From: JBHELG01 sp046263195
GTDB taxonomy: Bacteria > Actinomycetota > Nitriliruptoria > Nitriliruptorales > JAHWKO01
Direction of reading: 5' to 3'
DNA length: 37,674 nt
Assembly (NCBI GenBank): GCA_046263195.1
Contig: JBHELG010000044.1
Coordinates: forward strand, 1 to 37,674
This document shows, piece by piece, positions 1 through 7,484 of the stretch (its first letter is position 1; the number at the start of each line of letters is the position of its first letter). The position numbers and the translations under genes are program-made. The notes below the pieces were generated by a model. The model was given only the letters and a program-made list of their open reading frames with translations. It ran no database searches and was not told where the DNA came from.

Positions 1-67
1 CCTGCGCCGTTCGCTCCTTAACTCCGCGCAGGTCAAGTCGATCCGATCCGGGCGCGAAGGAGGTCGG

Positions 68-223
68 ATGAGCAGCGTTGGACTGGCCGGTCCCTCTTCG
101 AGCGACCACGTTCGCCTGGAGCTCCCCCAACGCGCTGCCGAGCAGGCTGGGGAGTACGTTGCGGGTCAGGTCGATACCGAAGGGACCAGAAAGGCCGAAC
201 TCAAGCAGGAGGCCGAAAGCTAG
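68..223 (+). CDS. Possible small protein of 51 residues, unknown function
   Basis: An ATG at 68 is preceded by a near-perfect ribosome binding site (AAGGAGG, ending 4 bases before the ATG) and opens 51 codons ending in TAG at 221. The product is hydrophilic, rich in Glu, Gln and Ala, with no Cys, no membrane segment and no family I recognise. GC at third codon positions is high but lower than in the surrounding genes, so the Shine-Dalgarno match is the main support. It converges on the aldo/keto reductase gene. It could be a chance ORF. Confidence 0.35.
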   Translation: MSSVGLAGPSSSDHVRLELPQRAAEQAGEYVAGQVDTEGTRKAELKQEAES

Positions 224-278
224 CCGCTCGCCCTTGTGCGGAGCCCTTCATCGACTCGCGTAGGCGATGAGCTCGGGC

Positions 279-1127
279 TCAGATTCCGGCGCGTTCGATC
301 GCTCTCACTTCCCCAGCGGTCAACTCGAATTCGTACACGGAAAGGTCCTCTCCCATGTGGTGAGGATTCGTCGTGCCTGTGAGGGGGATCATCCCCAACT
401 GGAGAGCGAAGCGGAAGATAACTTGAGCCGGCGTGCGCCCGTGACGCTGGGCGATGTCCCGGACGACCCTGCCACGACCAACCTGGCCGTTGGCCGTGAG
501 TAGCGAGAATCCCTGGTACACGAGGCCTTCGCGAGCGCAGATGTCACGGACGGCCGCGTCCCAGCCGAGCGCGGCGAAGCAACGATTCTGCACGAATGCC
601 GGCCGCACTCGCGCGCGACGGAGCAGTGCCGTCAACTGGTTGGGAGCAACATTGCTCACCCCGAGAAAGCGGGTCTTGCCTGCGTCGTGCAGCGCTTCCA
701 TCGCGCTCCACGCTTCGATGTCTGAGGCGCCCAGGCCCCGCCGCTGGGAAGGGCCGTGGAGCAGGTAGGAATCGACTCGTTCCAGGCCAAGGTGGGACAG
801 CGAGCTCTCGACGGATTGCGTCACCTGATGTGCGACGGGCGCAGCGGGATCGTAGGGGATGCGGTGATCCTGAGCCGCCTGGAAGGTGAACTTCGTCTGC
901 ACGAACACCTCTTCCCGCAGCAGGGTTCCTCGAGCGAACTCCTCGACCAGCACGCGCCCCACTTCCACTTCCCGGTAGTGCGTGCGCTGGTTCGCGGTAT
1001 CGAGCCCGCGGAAGCCTGCCCTGAGTGCCTGGACCACCAGTTCCGAGGTCCGCTCCTCCTTCCAGGCGGTGCCGTAGATGAACGTCGGCACCCGCACTCC
1101 CGCAAACTCTCGCGTGCGATCTACCAT
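279..1127 (-). CDS. Aldo/keto reductase
   Basis: NAD(P)H-dependent oxidoreductase with an AKR TIM-barrel, 282 residues from the chosen start, cytosolic. The family's catalytic tetrad is visible: Asp43 (in GLDTANQ), Tyr51 (HYREVEVG), Lys79 (VQTKF) and His124 (YLLHG). GVSNV near the middle is another family signature. The DTANQR variant places it in the subgroup of bacterial AKRs with a few extra residues between Asp and Tyr. The start at 1127 is preferred over an ATG at 1151 because GGAGGAGG lies just before it, although AGAAGG also precedes 1151. It is monocistronic as far as visible, and the substrate cannot be predicted. Confidence 0.9.
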   Translation of the reverse strand: MVDRTREFAGVRVPTFIYGTAWKEERTSELVVQALRAGFRGLDTANQRTHYREVEVGRVLVEEFARGTLLREEVFVQTKFTFQAAQDHRIPYDPAAPVAHQVTQSVESSLSHLGLERVDSYLLHGPSQRRGLGASDIEAWSAMEALHDAGKTRFLGVSNVAPNQLTALLRRARVRPAFVQNRCFAALGWDAAVRDICAREGLVYQGFSLLTANGQVGRGRVVRDIAQRHGRTPAQVIFRFALQLGMIPLTGTTNPHHMGEDLSVYEFELTAGEVRAIERAGI

Positions 1128-1326
1128 GCCTCCTCCGCTCACCCGGGACATGAAACCTTCTGTCAGCGGCTCTGATTGCTACGTCTCCACTGTGTCGCAG
1201 CTTCCCACCCCCGGGCCACGAGGGTCGAGCGGCAAGCAGTCCGGCGGCACGTTTGGCGGGTTCGCAGTGTCTCCCTAGCCTTTGGCTGCGCTCCCGACCG
1301 CAGGCAGGCGCACGAGGGAGGATGGC

Positions 1327-2442
1327 ATGGGTGAGGTCCACTGGCGGGAGCTCTACCGCGAGGTGGTCGAAACCGGGCTCTGCACGGGGTGCGCCGCCTG
1401 CGTCATGGCCTGCCCCCAAGATGTCCTCGGATATACGGCCGACTACCTGCCGTTGCAGATCGGCGAAGGGATGGGAGTCGACCAGTGCATCACGGGAGAC
1501 CGTGGCTGCGACATCTGTACGCGTGCCTGTCCCCGCTTCCGGGCCTGGGAGACGGAATTCGATCACGAACTTTTCGGTCGGACCCGTCAGCCGGACGAGG
1601 TCTATGGCGTGGCCCGATCTCTGCTACTGGCCAGAGCTGCCGATCACGCCGTGCACGAGTCCGGTCAGGATGGTGGTCTCGTCTCGGTACTGCTCATCTG
1701 GGGGCTGGAAACGGGTCGCATCGATGGCGCGCTCACCTCGAAGATCGTGGACCTGCGCGGTCCATTCGACGCGGAGCCGCTGCTTGCTACCACGCCGGAG
1801 GACGTCCTGGCCACAGCCGGATCTCGTTACACGTATTCGGCGAATCCCCTGGCAATGAAGGAGGCCGACGAGCGCCGGCTGAAGAGCATCGCGTTGGTAG
1901 GTATGTCCTGCCAGGCGTCCATCAACGGCTCAGTGGCCGCTCGGGGGGTGAACAAGTACAGGCGCAAGATCAACCTCACGGTGGGGCTGCTCTGCTCGAA
2001 GACCTTTACCTACGACGGCCAGAAACAGGTGCTTGCCGCGCATGGAATCGACATCGCTGATGTTGCTAAGGTAAACGTCAAGGGCAGGTTCATGGTTTGG
2101 ACGCGCGATGGCGACTACCACGAGATCCCGCTCAAGGAACTTCACCCCCACACCCGTCCTGGCTGCAGACTCTGCCCAGACTTCGCTGCGGAGCACGCCG
2201 ACATCTCCACCGGGGGGATCGGCCGCGACAACGACTGGACGCTCACGATCGTGCGGACGGCGCGGGGCGAGGAGTGGATGCGCGGCGTCATCGACGCCGG
2301 ACTCGTCGAAGTGAGACCCGCGGAAAGCGACGACGTCGCGATGAACTTGCTCACGAAGTTGTCACAGAAGTCACGTCAGCGCTGGCCTGCCGACCTCCTT
2401 CCGGACACCTATAGGGGCCCCTCGCTGTTGCCGCAGGCCTGA
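1327..2442 (+). CDS. FrhB-like coenzyme F420 hydrogenase/dehydrogenase beta-subunit family protein
   Basis: A 371-residue iron-sulfur flavoprotein of the FrhB/FdhB family, which passes electrons between coenzyme F420 and iron-sulfur partners through FAD. An N-terminal cluster motif CTGCAACVMACP is followed by a second Cys group (GCDICTRACP). The FrhB-type core follows, with GMSCQAS, LLCSKTF and the conserved CRLCPDF with ADISTGGIG. The start at 1327 has GAGGGAG six bases upstream; an in-frame ATG at 1282 lacks one. No hydrogenase or formate dehydrogenase subunit is nearby, so it is an orphan beta subunit. It converges on two ferredoxin genes with only 22 bases between, which makes them plausible redox partners (inference). 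Confidence 0.88.
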   Translation: MGEVHWRELYREVVETGLCTGCAACVMACPQDVLGYTADYLPLQIGEGMGVDQCITGDRGCDICTRACPRFRAWETEFDHELFGRTRQPDEVYGVARSLLLARAADHAVHESGQDGGLVSVLLIWGLETGRIDGALTSKIVDLRGPFDAEPLLATTPEDVLATAGSRYTYSANPLAMKEADERRLKSIALVGMSCQASINGSVAARGVNKYRRKINLTVGLLCSKTFTYDGQKQVLAAHGIDIADVAKVNVKGRFMVWTRDGDYHEIPLKELHPHTRPGCRLCPDFAAEHADISTGGIGRDNDWTLTIVRTARGEEWMRGVIDAGLVEVRPAESDDVAMNLLTKLSQKSRQRWPADLLPDTYRGPSLLPQA

Positions 2443-2464
2443 GAGTCCTCCTGCTCGCCCGTGA

Positions 2465-2785
2465 CTACATCACTTCGCGCGCAGCGACTTCGGGGTGGTC
2501 CTTACCCACATTCCCGAGGGGGGCTGCACCGCCGGGAGAACCCAGACCTGTGACCTCGAAGAATTCTGCGTTCCACGCGGTGAACGGCCTCCACTCGTCC
2601 GGCACATCGTCCTCGTAGAAGATGGCCTCGACGGGGCAGACGGGCTCACAGGCCGCGCAATCCACGCATTCCTGGGGGTGGATGTAGAGCATCCGCTCGC
2701 CCTCGTAGATGCAGTCGACCGGGCACTCCTCGATGCAGGCCCTGTCCTTCACATCGATGCACGGCTCGGCGATCACATAGGTCAT
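2465..2785 (-). CDS. fdxA: 7Fe-type ferredoxin, copy 1
   Basis: A 106-residue low-potential electron carrier of the Mycobacterium FdxA type. Cys9, Cys17, Cys21, Cys25, Cys40, Cys43, Cys46 and Cys50 are present. In this family Cys9, Cys17 and Cys50 normally bind a 3Fe-4S cluster and Cys21, Cys40, Cys43 and Cys46 a 4Fe-4S cluster. The C-terminal extension carries GSPGGAAPLGNVGKDHP, typical of actinobacterial members. The ATG start has AGAGGA upstream. It lies 86 bases downstream of a second, near-identical ferredoxin on the same strand, so the pair is probably co-transcribed. The first half is almost identical to copy 2 and the second half diverges. Confidence 0.93.
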   Translation of the reverse strand: MTYVIAEPCIDVKDRACIEECPVDCIYEGERMLYIHPQECVDCAACEPVCPVEAIFYEDDVPDEWRPFTAWNAEFFEVTGLGSPGGAAPLGNVGKDHPEVAAREVM

Positions 2786-2871
2786 GTTCGGGGTTCCTCT
2801 GCCCTTCGGGGGACTGGAAGAGGGAGTCTACTGGAGGTGATTTCCCCCACGACGGGGCGTCGAGAGCCTTC

Positions 2872-3195
2872 TCAGGAGACGACCTCCCGGTCTGTCACGT
2901 TCGGATGGTCCTTCCCTACGTTGCCGACCTGGTAGGCGCCCCCCGGCGAACCGAGCCCGGTGACTTCGAAGAACTCGGCGTTGATGGCCTTGAACTCCTC
3001 CCACTCCTCGGGCACGTCGTCTTCATAAGCGATGGCCTCAACCGGGCAGACGGGCTCACAGGCCGCGCAGTCGATGCACTCCTCGGGATGGATGTAGAGC
3101 ATCCGTTCACCCTCGTAGATGCAGTCGACCGGGCACTCCTCGATGCAGGCCTTGTCCTTCACATCGATGCACGGCTCGGCGATGACATAGGTCAC
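2872..3195 (-). CDS. fdxA: 7Fe-type ferredoxin, copy 2
   Basis: A 107-residue paralogue of the neighbouring ferredoxin, with all eight Cys conserved in the same spacing and the same GSPGG C-terminal motif. GTG start at 3195 with GAGGAGA a few bases upstream. It is promoter-proximal: transcription runs through it into copy 1. By eye the first 165 bases differ from copy 1 at about a dozen positions, which indicates tandem duplication or gene conversion. In the C-terminal third several charged residues differ (EEWEEFKAIN here against DEWRPFTAWN), which could tune partner choice. The strand switches just upstream to the alpha/beta hydrolase. Confidence 0.93.
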   Translation of the reverse strand: MTYVIAEPCIDVKDKACIEECPVDCIYEGERMLYIHPEECIDCAACEPVCPVEAIAYEDDVPEEWEEFKAINAEFFEVTGLGSPGGAYQVGNVGKDHPNVTDREVVS

Positions 3196-3354
3196 CGGTC
3201 TCTCCTCATGTTCACGACGGGGCGGCCGGGACCGAACCCGCCCCTGCGCCGGCCTAGGATACGACGTGAGGCGCGCTGTCGCCCGGGCGCGGCGGCCGTT
3301 GCGACTTTCCCGGTTAGGGTTCTCCTGCAGGACGTAGCCTAGCGAGGGTCACTC

Positions 3355-4011
3355 GTGCCCCAGGTCGCGTTTCCAGCCACGGACGGCGTTCGACTCGAAG
3401 GGGACCTGTCGTCTCCCGACGAGTCCAATGGAGGAGTGGCCGTCATCTGCCATCCCCACTCCCAGCATGGAGGGTCGATGGATTCTTGGATGATGCCGGT
3501 CATGCAGCGGGTGCTCGTCAGCGACGGGTGGCTTGCCCTGCGCTTCAACTTTCGGGGAGTCGGCCAGTCCGAGGGTTCCTACGAACAGGGTGAGGGCGAA
3601 CTGAAGGACGTGGCTGGAGCGGTGAACTACTTGCTCGAGCAGGCGGAAGGTCGTTCGACCTTGATCGTCGGCGGCTGGTCGTTCGGCGCTCATACGACGC
3701 TGCGATACGCGCTCAACGATGAACGAGTCGCGGGCTGGTTCGGGGTTGGCCTGCCGTATCAGACGCGGGAGATCGAAGTCCCCGACCTCGACGTCGACGC
3801 CCTTGCCCGCTGGACGGTCCCGAAACTTTTCCTGCATGGATCGAGCGACGAGATCGCGAGCGTCGATAAGCTCGAGCAACTCGTCGAGACAGCTGGGGAA
3901 CCGAAGCGGCTGCGCATCGTGGAGGGCGGCGACCACTTCCTCGCAGCCCACGGAGACGAACTGACCGAGGAGTTGCGCTCGTTCGCGCGGAACGTCCTGC
4001 AGTACTCGTGA
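3355..4011 (+). CDS. Alpha/beta hydrolase
   Basis: A 218-residue serine hydrolase of the short alpha/beta-fold type (COG2945-like). The nucleophile elbow GWSFG places Ser109 as nucleophile, with Asp165 (LHGSSDEIAS) and His194 (GGDHFL) completing a triad. HPHSQHGG near residue 35 and RFNFRGVGQSEG near residue 65 are typical of this subgroup. There is no signal peptide, so it should be cytosolic. GTG start with GAGGG upstream. The gene is divergent from the ferredoxin pair and is followed at 4085 by the small SH3-like gene on the same strand. The substrate is unknown; esterase or acyl hydrolase activity is likely for the family. Confidence 0.88.
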   Translation: MPQVAFPATDGVRLEGDLSSPDESNGGVAVICHPHSQHGGSMDSWMMPVMQRVLVSDGWLALRFNFRGVGQSEGSYEQGEGELKDVAGAVNYLLEQAEGRSTLIVGGWSFGAHTTLRYALNDERVAGWFGVGLPYQTREIEVPDLDVDALARWTVPKLFLHGSSDEIASVDKLEQLVETAGEPKRLRIVEGGDHFLAAHGDELTEELRSFARNVLQYS

Positions 4012-4084
4012 TGCCACTCGTCCTGCCCAGATCCAGGCCGGTGGTGAACGTCGGGCGCCGTCCCGAAGATGCCGAGAAGGCCTG

Positions 4085-4324
4085 ATGGGAGTGAGGATCC
4101 GCTACCGCAACCGGCTCAACCCCGCCCACATAGGAGGCCGAGTGGTGGTGCGACGGTGGGTCGCAGACGCCGAGCGAGGCCTCGTACCGAGCGACGTGGT
4201 GGGAATCCTCGAAGCTTGGACGGACGAGGGCGTCCTGGTCATCCGGACCCGGCTAGGCGAACCAGTAGAAGTCCACGAACGTGACATCCTGGCAGCCAAG
4301 GTGGTTCCTCCGTCCCCGGGCTGA
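4085..4324 (+). CDS. Small SH3-like domain protein resembling the N-terminus of Rv0428c-type acetyltransferases
   Basis: A 79-residue basic protein. The stretches GGRVVVRRWV, DVVGILEAW, LVIRTR and ILAAKVVPP strongly resemble the small SH3-like beta domain found at the N-terminus of actinobacterial GNAT proteins of the Rv0428c/cg3035 type. Here it ends right after that domain with no acetyltransferase part, and the next gene downstream is on the other strand. ATG start with GAGAAGG upstream. It could be a stand-alone family member or a remnant of a longer gene, but the clean stop and compact length favour a real small protein. The family match is from memory of motif patterns, not a search. 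Confidence 0.7.
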   Translation: MGVRIRYRNRLNPAHIGGRVVVRRWVADAERGLVPSDVVGILEAWTDEGVLVIRTRLGEPVEVHERDILAAKVVPPSPG

Positions 4325-4398
4325 ACGGGCAGACGGACCTCATGACCGCCTCATGCCCGCCGCTGCGATGGCACTGCCGCACGAAGGCTGAGAGGTGG

Positions 4399-4776
4399 TT
4401 AGTGCTGGCTGGGCAGGCTCCGGACGAAAACAAGATGAGCCACGGCCGCCGCTCGTAACCAGTTCTCGGTGCGGTCCTTGTCGGGCGGGTCATACTTCTC
4501 GTGGAAGGCGAGCAAGGCCTTAGCTCTGCGCTCATCGTCGTTGCGGAGGAATGCCGCACGCGCCAGCCACGACCGACCATCGATGCGCACGACACCCTGA
4601 TCGACGGCCTGAAGGTTCAGGCACCACGTGGTCAACCCCCCTGAGCCACTGAACAGGTACACACCACCCTCTGCGGGGACGAACCACAATTCGGCGGTAT
4701 GGCGTCGTCCCGTGACACGACCCGTCGTGCTCAGGTAGCAGTAGCGCTCGCCGAGAAGCTCCTCGGGAATATCCAC
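4399..4776 (-). CDS. Ddn-like deazaflavin (F420)-dependent nitroreductase-family protein
   Basis: A 125-residue split-beta-barrel protein of the DUF385/Ddn family, which use reduced F420 (sometimes FMN) to reduce quinones or nitro compounds. The family signature is clear: LSTTGRVTGRRHTAELWFV near residue 15, then GGVYLFSGSGG and TTWCLNLQA. The GTG start lies 6 bases after the stop of the upstream EEP gene, and its GAGGT ribosome site overlaps that stop region, so translation is probably coupled. It is the last gene of the pyk operon. Together with the FrhB-like gene at 1.3 kb it argues that the organism makes F420. Confidence 0.85.
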   Translation of the reverse strand: MDIPEELLGERYCYLSTTGRVTGRRHTAELWFVPAEGGVYLFSGSGGLTTWCLNLQAVDQGVVRIDGRSWLARAAFLRNDDERRAKALLAFHEKYDPPDKDRTENWLRAAAVAHLVFVRSLPSQH

Positions 4777-4782
4777 GTCACC

Positions 4783-5856
4783 TCATTCGGGCCAGGCCAG
4801 GTCGGCGATGACGGGACGGTGATCCGACGCCCGTGCCGGGCCGACGAGTGCGTCTGCCGGAACCAGTCCGCGGGAGAAGATCCAGTCTAGACGGAGAAGT
4901 GGTGGGCTCCTGTCGGGCCAGGTAAACCCCGGACCCGACCCGGCCTCCAGCTGGGCGTCGACGAATCCCGCAGAGACGAGCAGCCTGTAGGGATCGTTAC
5001 GACTGGTCGAGTTGAAGTCGCCGGCGACGATGGCTGGCAGGTTCGTGTCCAGGGAACGGATGATTGCTTCTGTCTCCTGACGTCGGATACCCGCCTCGAA
5101 TGCCTGCCGTCCGAGCACGGACTCCCCGCAGCTCGGGCAGGGGGAGGTGAGGTGGACCGGTACTACCTGCACGCGATGCTGCCCACCCGACCGGTCTCCG
5201 CCCGCGGTCCGAGCCGGCAAGTCCGAGCGAGGACGGTTGCCGAGGTCGAGAACGACGACTGCGGTTGGCCGCGATACTCGTCCCGCCTTCGCGATTGGCC
5301 GCACCTCCGTGATGGGATAGCGGCTGAGCACCGCCACCCCCCCGACTCGGCTGGACTCACTGACCCAGACATGCGGCAGGCGGTCGGCAAGTGACCTTCG
5401 CAGGAGGACAGCAGGTTGCGGGAGTACTTCCTCGAGGATCAGGACGTCCGGCCGCTCGTCACGGACCAGGGCGACGATGTGCGAAACATCAGGCGCTCGG
5501 ATGAAGGTGTTGTAGGCCGCCACCCGCAGCTCGCCCCGCACGGGCGGGGGCGAACCGACGAAGAAGGGGCCGAAGGAGTACACGAAGGTTGCGGCGGGCA
5601 CCGCGAGCCACGCTGCCAGACGCCATCGGCGCCTGACCCCAGCGATCGCCGCGAGGGGCAAACCGGGCAAGGACCACCAGAATGTCGTTGCGTTGAGCGT
5701 CTGGGTCACCCACGTGTCACCCAGGAGCCACCAGGCGGCGAGCAGCGCCGCGCACGCGGCGCCGTATCCACCCGCCACGAGGGCCGGCCACCGCGGTGGT
5801 CGAACTGCTACGTCCGGTGTGGGCGTGGCGGCTCGCAGGTCGAGGGAGGTCGGCAC
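4783..5856 (-). CDS. Membrane-anchored endonuclease/exonuclease/phosphatase family protein
   Basis: A 357-residue protein with three hydrophobic segments in the first ~105 residues (around 28-46, 58-74 and 80-98), followed by an EEP-fold domain. EEP motifs are visible: RVAAYNTF, ILEEV (metal-binding Glu), HLTSP, GDFNST (catalytic Asp-x-Asn) and ASDHRPV (catalytic Asp-His). EEP proteins cut phosphodiester or phosphomonoester bonds in nucleic acids, lipids or sugar phosphates, and topology suggests this one acts outside the membrane. GTG start only 3 bases after the pyruvate kinase stop, with a weak ribosome site, implying coupling. Which substrate it uses cannot be told. Confidence 0.85.
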   Translation of the reverse strand: MPTSLDLRAATPTPDVAVRPPRWPALVAGGYGAACAALLAAWWLLGDTWVTQTLNATTFWWSLPGLPLAAIAGVRRRWRLAAWLAVPAATFVYSFGPFFVGSPPPVRGELRVAAYNTFIRAPDVSHIVALVRDERPDVLILEEVLPQPAVLLRRSLADRLPHVWVSESSRVGGVAVLSRYPITEVRPIAKAGRVSRPTAVVVLDLGNRPRSDLPARTAGGDRSGGQHRVQVVPVHLTSPCPSCGESVLGRQAFEAGIRRQETEAIIRSLDTNLPAIVAGDFNSTSRNDPYRLLVSAGFVDAQLEAGSGPGFTWPDRSPPLLRLDWIFSRGLVPADALVGPARASDHRPVIADLAWPE

Positions 5857-5859
5857 GAA

Positions 5860-7311
5860 TCAGTCGTCGACCTGGCCGAGCTGGTGCACAAGGACGTTGC
5901 GGGTCCCGCCATGACCCCCGGGGATACCGGAGACGACCACGATGGGGTCGCCGCGTTCTCCGTAGCCGTCGCTGAGGCAGGCTTCCTCCGCTGCGATGAT
6001 GAGGTCTCGGATGTGGTCCTTGTGTGGCACGAGGTCTCCCGTGGTCCCCCACAGCAATGCCAGCCTGCCCAGGGTATCCGTCCGTGGGGTAAGACCGACG
6101 ATCGGCACGTCGGGACGGAACTTCGATACGCGCTGTATCGACTCTCCGGTGAAGGAGAAGACCACCAGCGCCTTCGCCCGTATGTCCTCGGCGACCTGCA
6201 CCGCTGCACGCGCGACAATTCGACCGACTGCCCTTTCCCGCAGGGATTCCTGCACTCCTTCGGGGGGGGCGAGACCAAACCGAGGACTTGCCTCCGCCGC
6301 CTCGATGATGCGGGACATCGTGCGTACCGCTTCCACGGGGAACCGGCCGGTGGCCGTCTCGCCCGAAAGCATGAGCGCGTCCGTGCCGTCGAATACCGCA
6401 TTTGCGACGTCGGATGCTTCAGCGCGGGTGGGCCGGGGGCTGCGGATCATCGACTCCAGCATCTCGGTGGCCGTGATCACCGGCTTACCGATCGCGTTCG
6501 CAAGTGCGATGATCTCCTTCTGGAGGGCAGGAACACGCTCGGGGCCGACTTCGGTTCCGAGGTCCCCCCGGGCGACCATGACGGCGTCGGTCTCCTCCAT
6601 CGTGTCGCGGAGGTTGTCGAGCACTTCGGGGCGCTCGAGCTTCGCGACGATGGGCTGGTCTCCGCTCGCTGCCCGGATAATCTCCCGGGCCTCGACGATG
6701 TCGTCGGGCTTGCGGACGAACGAGAGCGCGATCCAGTCCACCCCCATGTCGATGGCCGCTTCGAGGTCTTGGCGGTCCTTCTCCGTGAGGATCTTGGCCG
6801 ACACGGCCACGCCGGGGAGGTTGACTCCCTTTCGGGAAGACATTGAGCCTCCGGCCACGACGCGGCAATGGACCTGGTTGTCCTCGACTCCCGAGACGAC
6901 GAGGCGAATCAGCCCGTCGTCCATGAGCACGAGCGCTCCGGCTTCGACGTCGTCCGCGAGACTCCCGTACATGACGGGGAGTACGGGTGTCCCTGTGCCG
7001 TCATCGTAGGCGTCGAGTTCCTCCCGGCCCGATATCAGGATCGCGTCTCCGCCGTCCGGCAGCTCGACGCCCTCCTCAGGCAGGTTGCCGAGCCGGATCT
7101 TCGGCCCTTGCAGGTCACCGAGGCTGCCCACCGGCCTGCCGATCTCCCGGGACAGCTTCCGCACCTGCTCCAGGCGCGTGGCGTGGCCCTCGTGCGTTCC
7201 GTGCGCGAAATTGAGACGCACAACATCGATTCCGGCTTCCAGTGCAGCTTTCAATCGTTCCGGGTCGTTGAGCGCCGGGCCCAGTGTGGCCACGATCTTC
7301 GCACGACGCAC
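5860..7311 (-). CDS. pyk: Pyruvate kinase
   Basis: Converts phosphoenolpyruvate and ADP to pyruvate and ATP in the cytosol. 483 residues, full length. Conserved blocks appear in order: RLNFAHG, GDLQGPKIRLG, SRKGVNLPG, DWIALSFVRKP, AKLERPE (catalytic Lys), ARGDLGTEVG, ATEMLESM, PTRAEASDVANAV and MLSGETA. The Lys in GPKIR replaces the Glu of muscle enzyme, and Leu replaces the adjacent Thr; in this family that pattern marks K+-independent enzymes. NFAHG has Ala where Ser is usual, and ATEML has Glu where Gln is nearly universal. GTG start with GAGGG upstream. It heads a three-gene operon (pyk, EEP protein, Ddn-like). Confidence 0.96.
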   Translation of the reverse strand: MRRAKIVATLGPALNDPERLKAALEAGIDVVRLNFAHGTHEGHATRLEQVRKLSREIGRPVGSLGDLQGPKIRLGNLPEEGVELPDGGDAILISGREELDAYDDGTGTPVLPVMYGSLADDVEAGALVLMDDGLIRLVVSGVEDNQVHCRVVAGGSMSSRKGVNLPGVAVSAKILTEKDRQDLEAAIDMGVDWIALSFVRKPDDIVEAREIIRAASGDQPIVAKLERPEVLDNLRDTMEETDAVMVARGDLGTEVGPERVPALQKEIIALANAIGKPVITATEMLESMIRSPRPTRAEASDVANAVFDGTDALMLSGETATGRFPVEAVRTMSRIIEAAEASPRFGLAPPEGVQESLRERAVGRIVARAAVQVAEDIRAKALVVFSFTGESIQRVSKFRPDVPIVGLTPRTDTLGRLALLWGTTGDLVPHKDHIRDLIIAAEEACLSDGYGERGDPIVVVSGIPGGHGGTRNVLVHQLGQVDD

Positions 7312-7314
7312 GTC

Positions 7315-7343
7315 GCCCTCGATATCCGTGCCCTCGAATATCC
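7315..7343 (-). repeat. Tandem 14-base direct repeat overlapping the pyk ribosome site
   Basis: Read on the minus strand, GGATATTCGAGGGC (7343-7330) is followed at once by GGATATCGAGGGC (7327-7315), then the pyk GTG. The second copy carries the presumed Shine-Dalgarno (GAGGG), so the first carries an identical decoy 15 bases further up. It could be a local slip duplication or an operator. Confidence 0.6.
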
Positions 7344-7410
7344 GGCAGCGTCACCATCCTAAGCGGGAGCAGCTGCGACGGGGGGCACGGATTTCGTGTT
7401 CAGAGGGGCA

Positions 7411-7479
7411 GCCGGGAAGGGCCGGGCCCGGAGGTGGGGAAATGCCGGGAAGAGCCGCAGGCCCGGAGGGTGGGGAGAT
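7411..7479. repeat. GC-rich tandem repeat, two units of 33 and 36 bases (family C)
   Basis: Unit 1 (7411-7443) and unit 2 (7444-7479) both begin GCCGGGAAG and end TGGGGA(A/G)AT; they differ by two small insertions and two substitutions. Unit 1 contains the palindrome CCGGGCCCGG. The repeat fills most of the gap between the stop of the BMP lipoprotein gene and the pyk start region, so it lies in the 3' untranslated part of the yjbQ-BMP transcript or upstream of pyk. No T-run follows, so it is not a clear terminator. Confidence 0.6.
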
Positions 7480-7484
7480 GTTCG

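Noticed and set aside
544..1566. 340-codon minus-strand frame overlapping the aldo/keto reductase and the FrhB-like gene
   Set aside because: Out-of-frame reading of the reductase gene plus antisense of the FrhB-like gene; part of it is a frame-shifted copy of the reductase text.
4326..4359. Inverted repeat CGGGCA/TGCCCG between two convergent genes as a terminator
   Set aside because: Only six pairs with a 22-base loop and no T-run; too weak to call.
5416..6846. 476-codon plus-strand frame
   Set aside because: Antisense shadow of pyruvate kinase and the EEP gene, as is common in high-GC DNA; no ribosome site or family motif.
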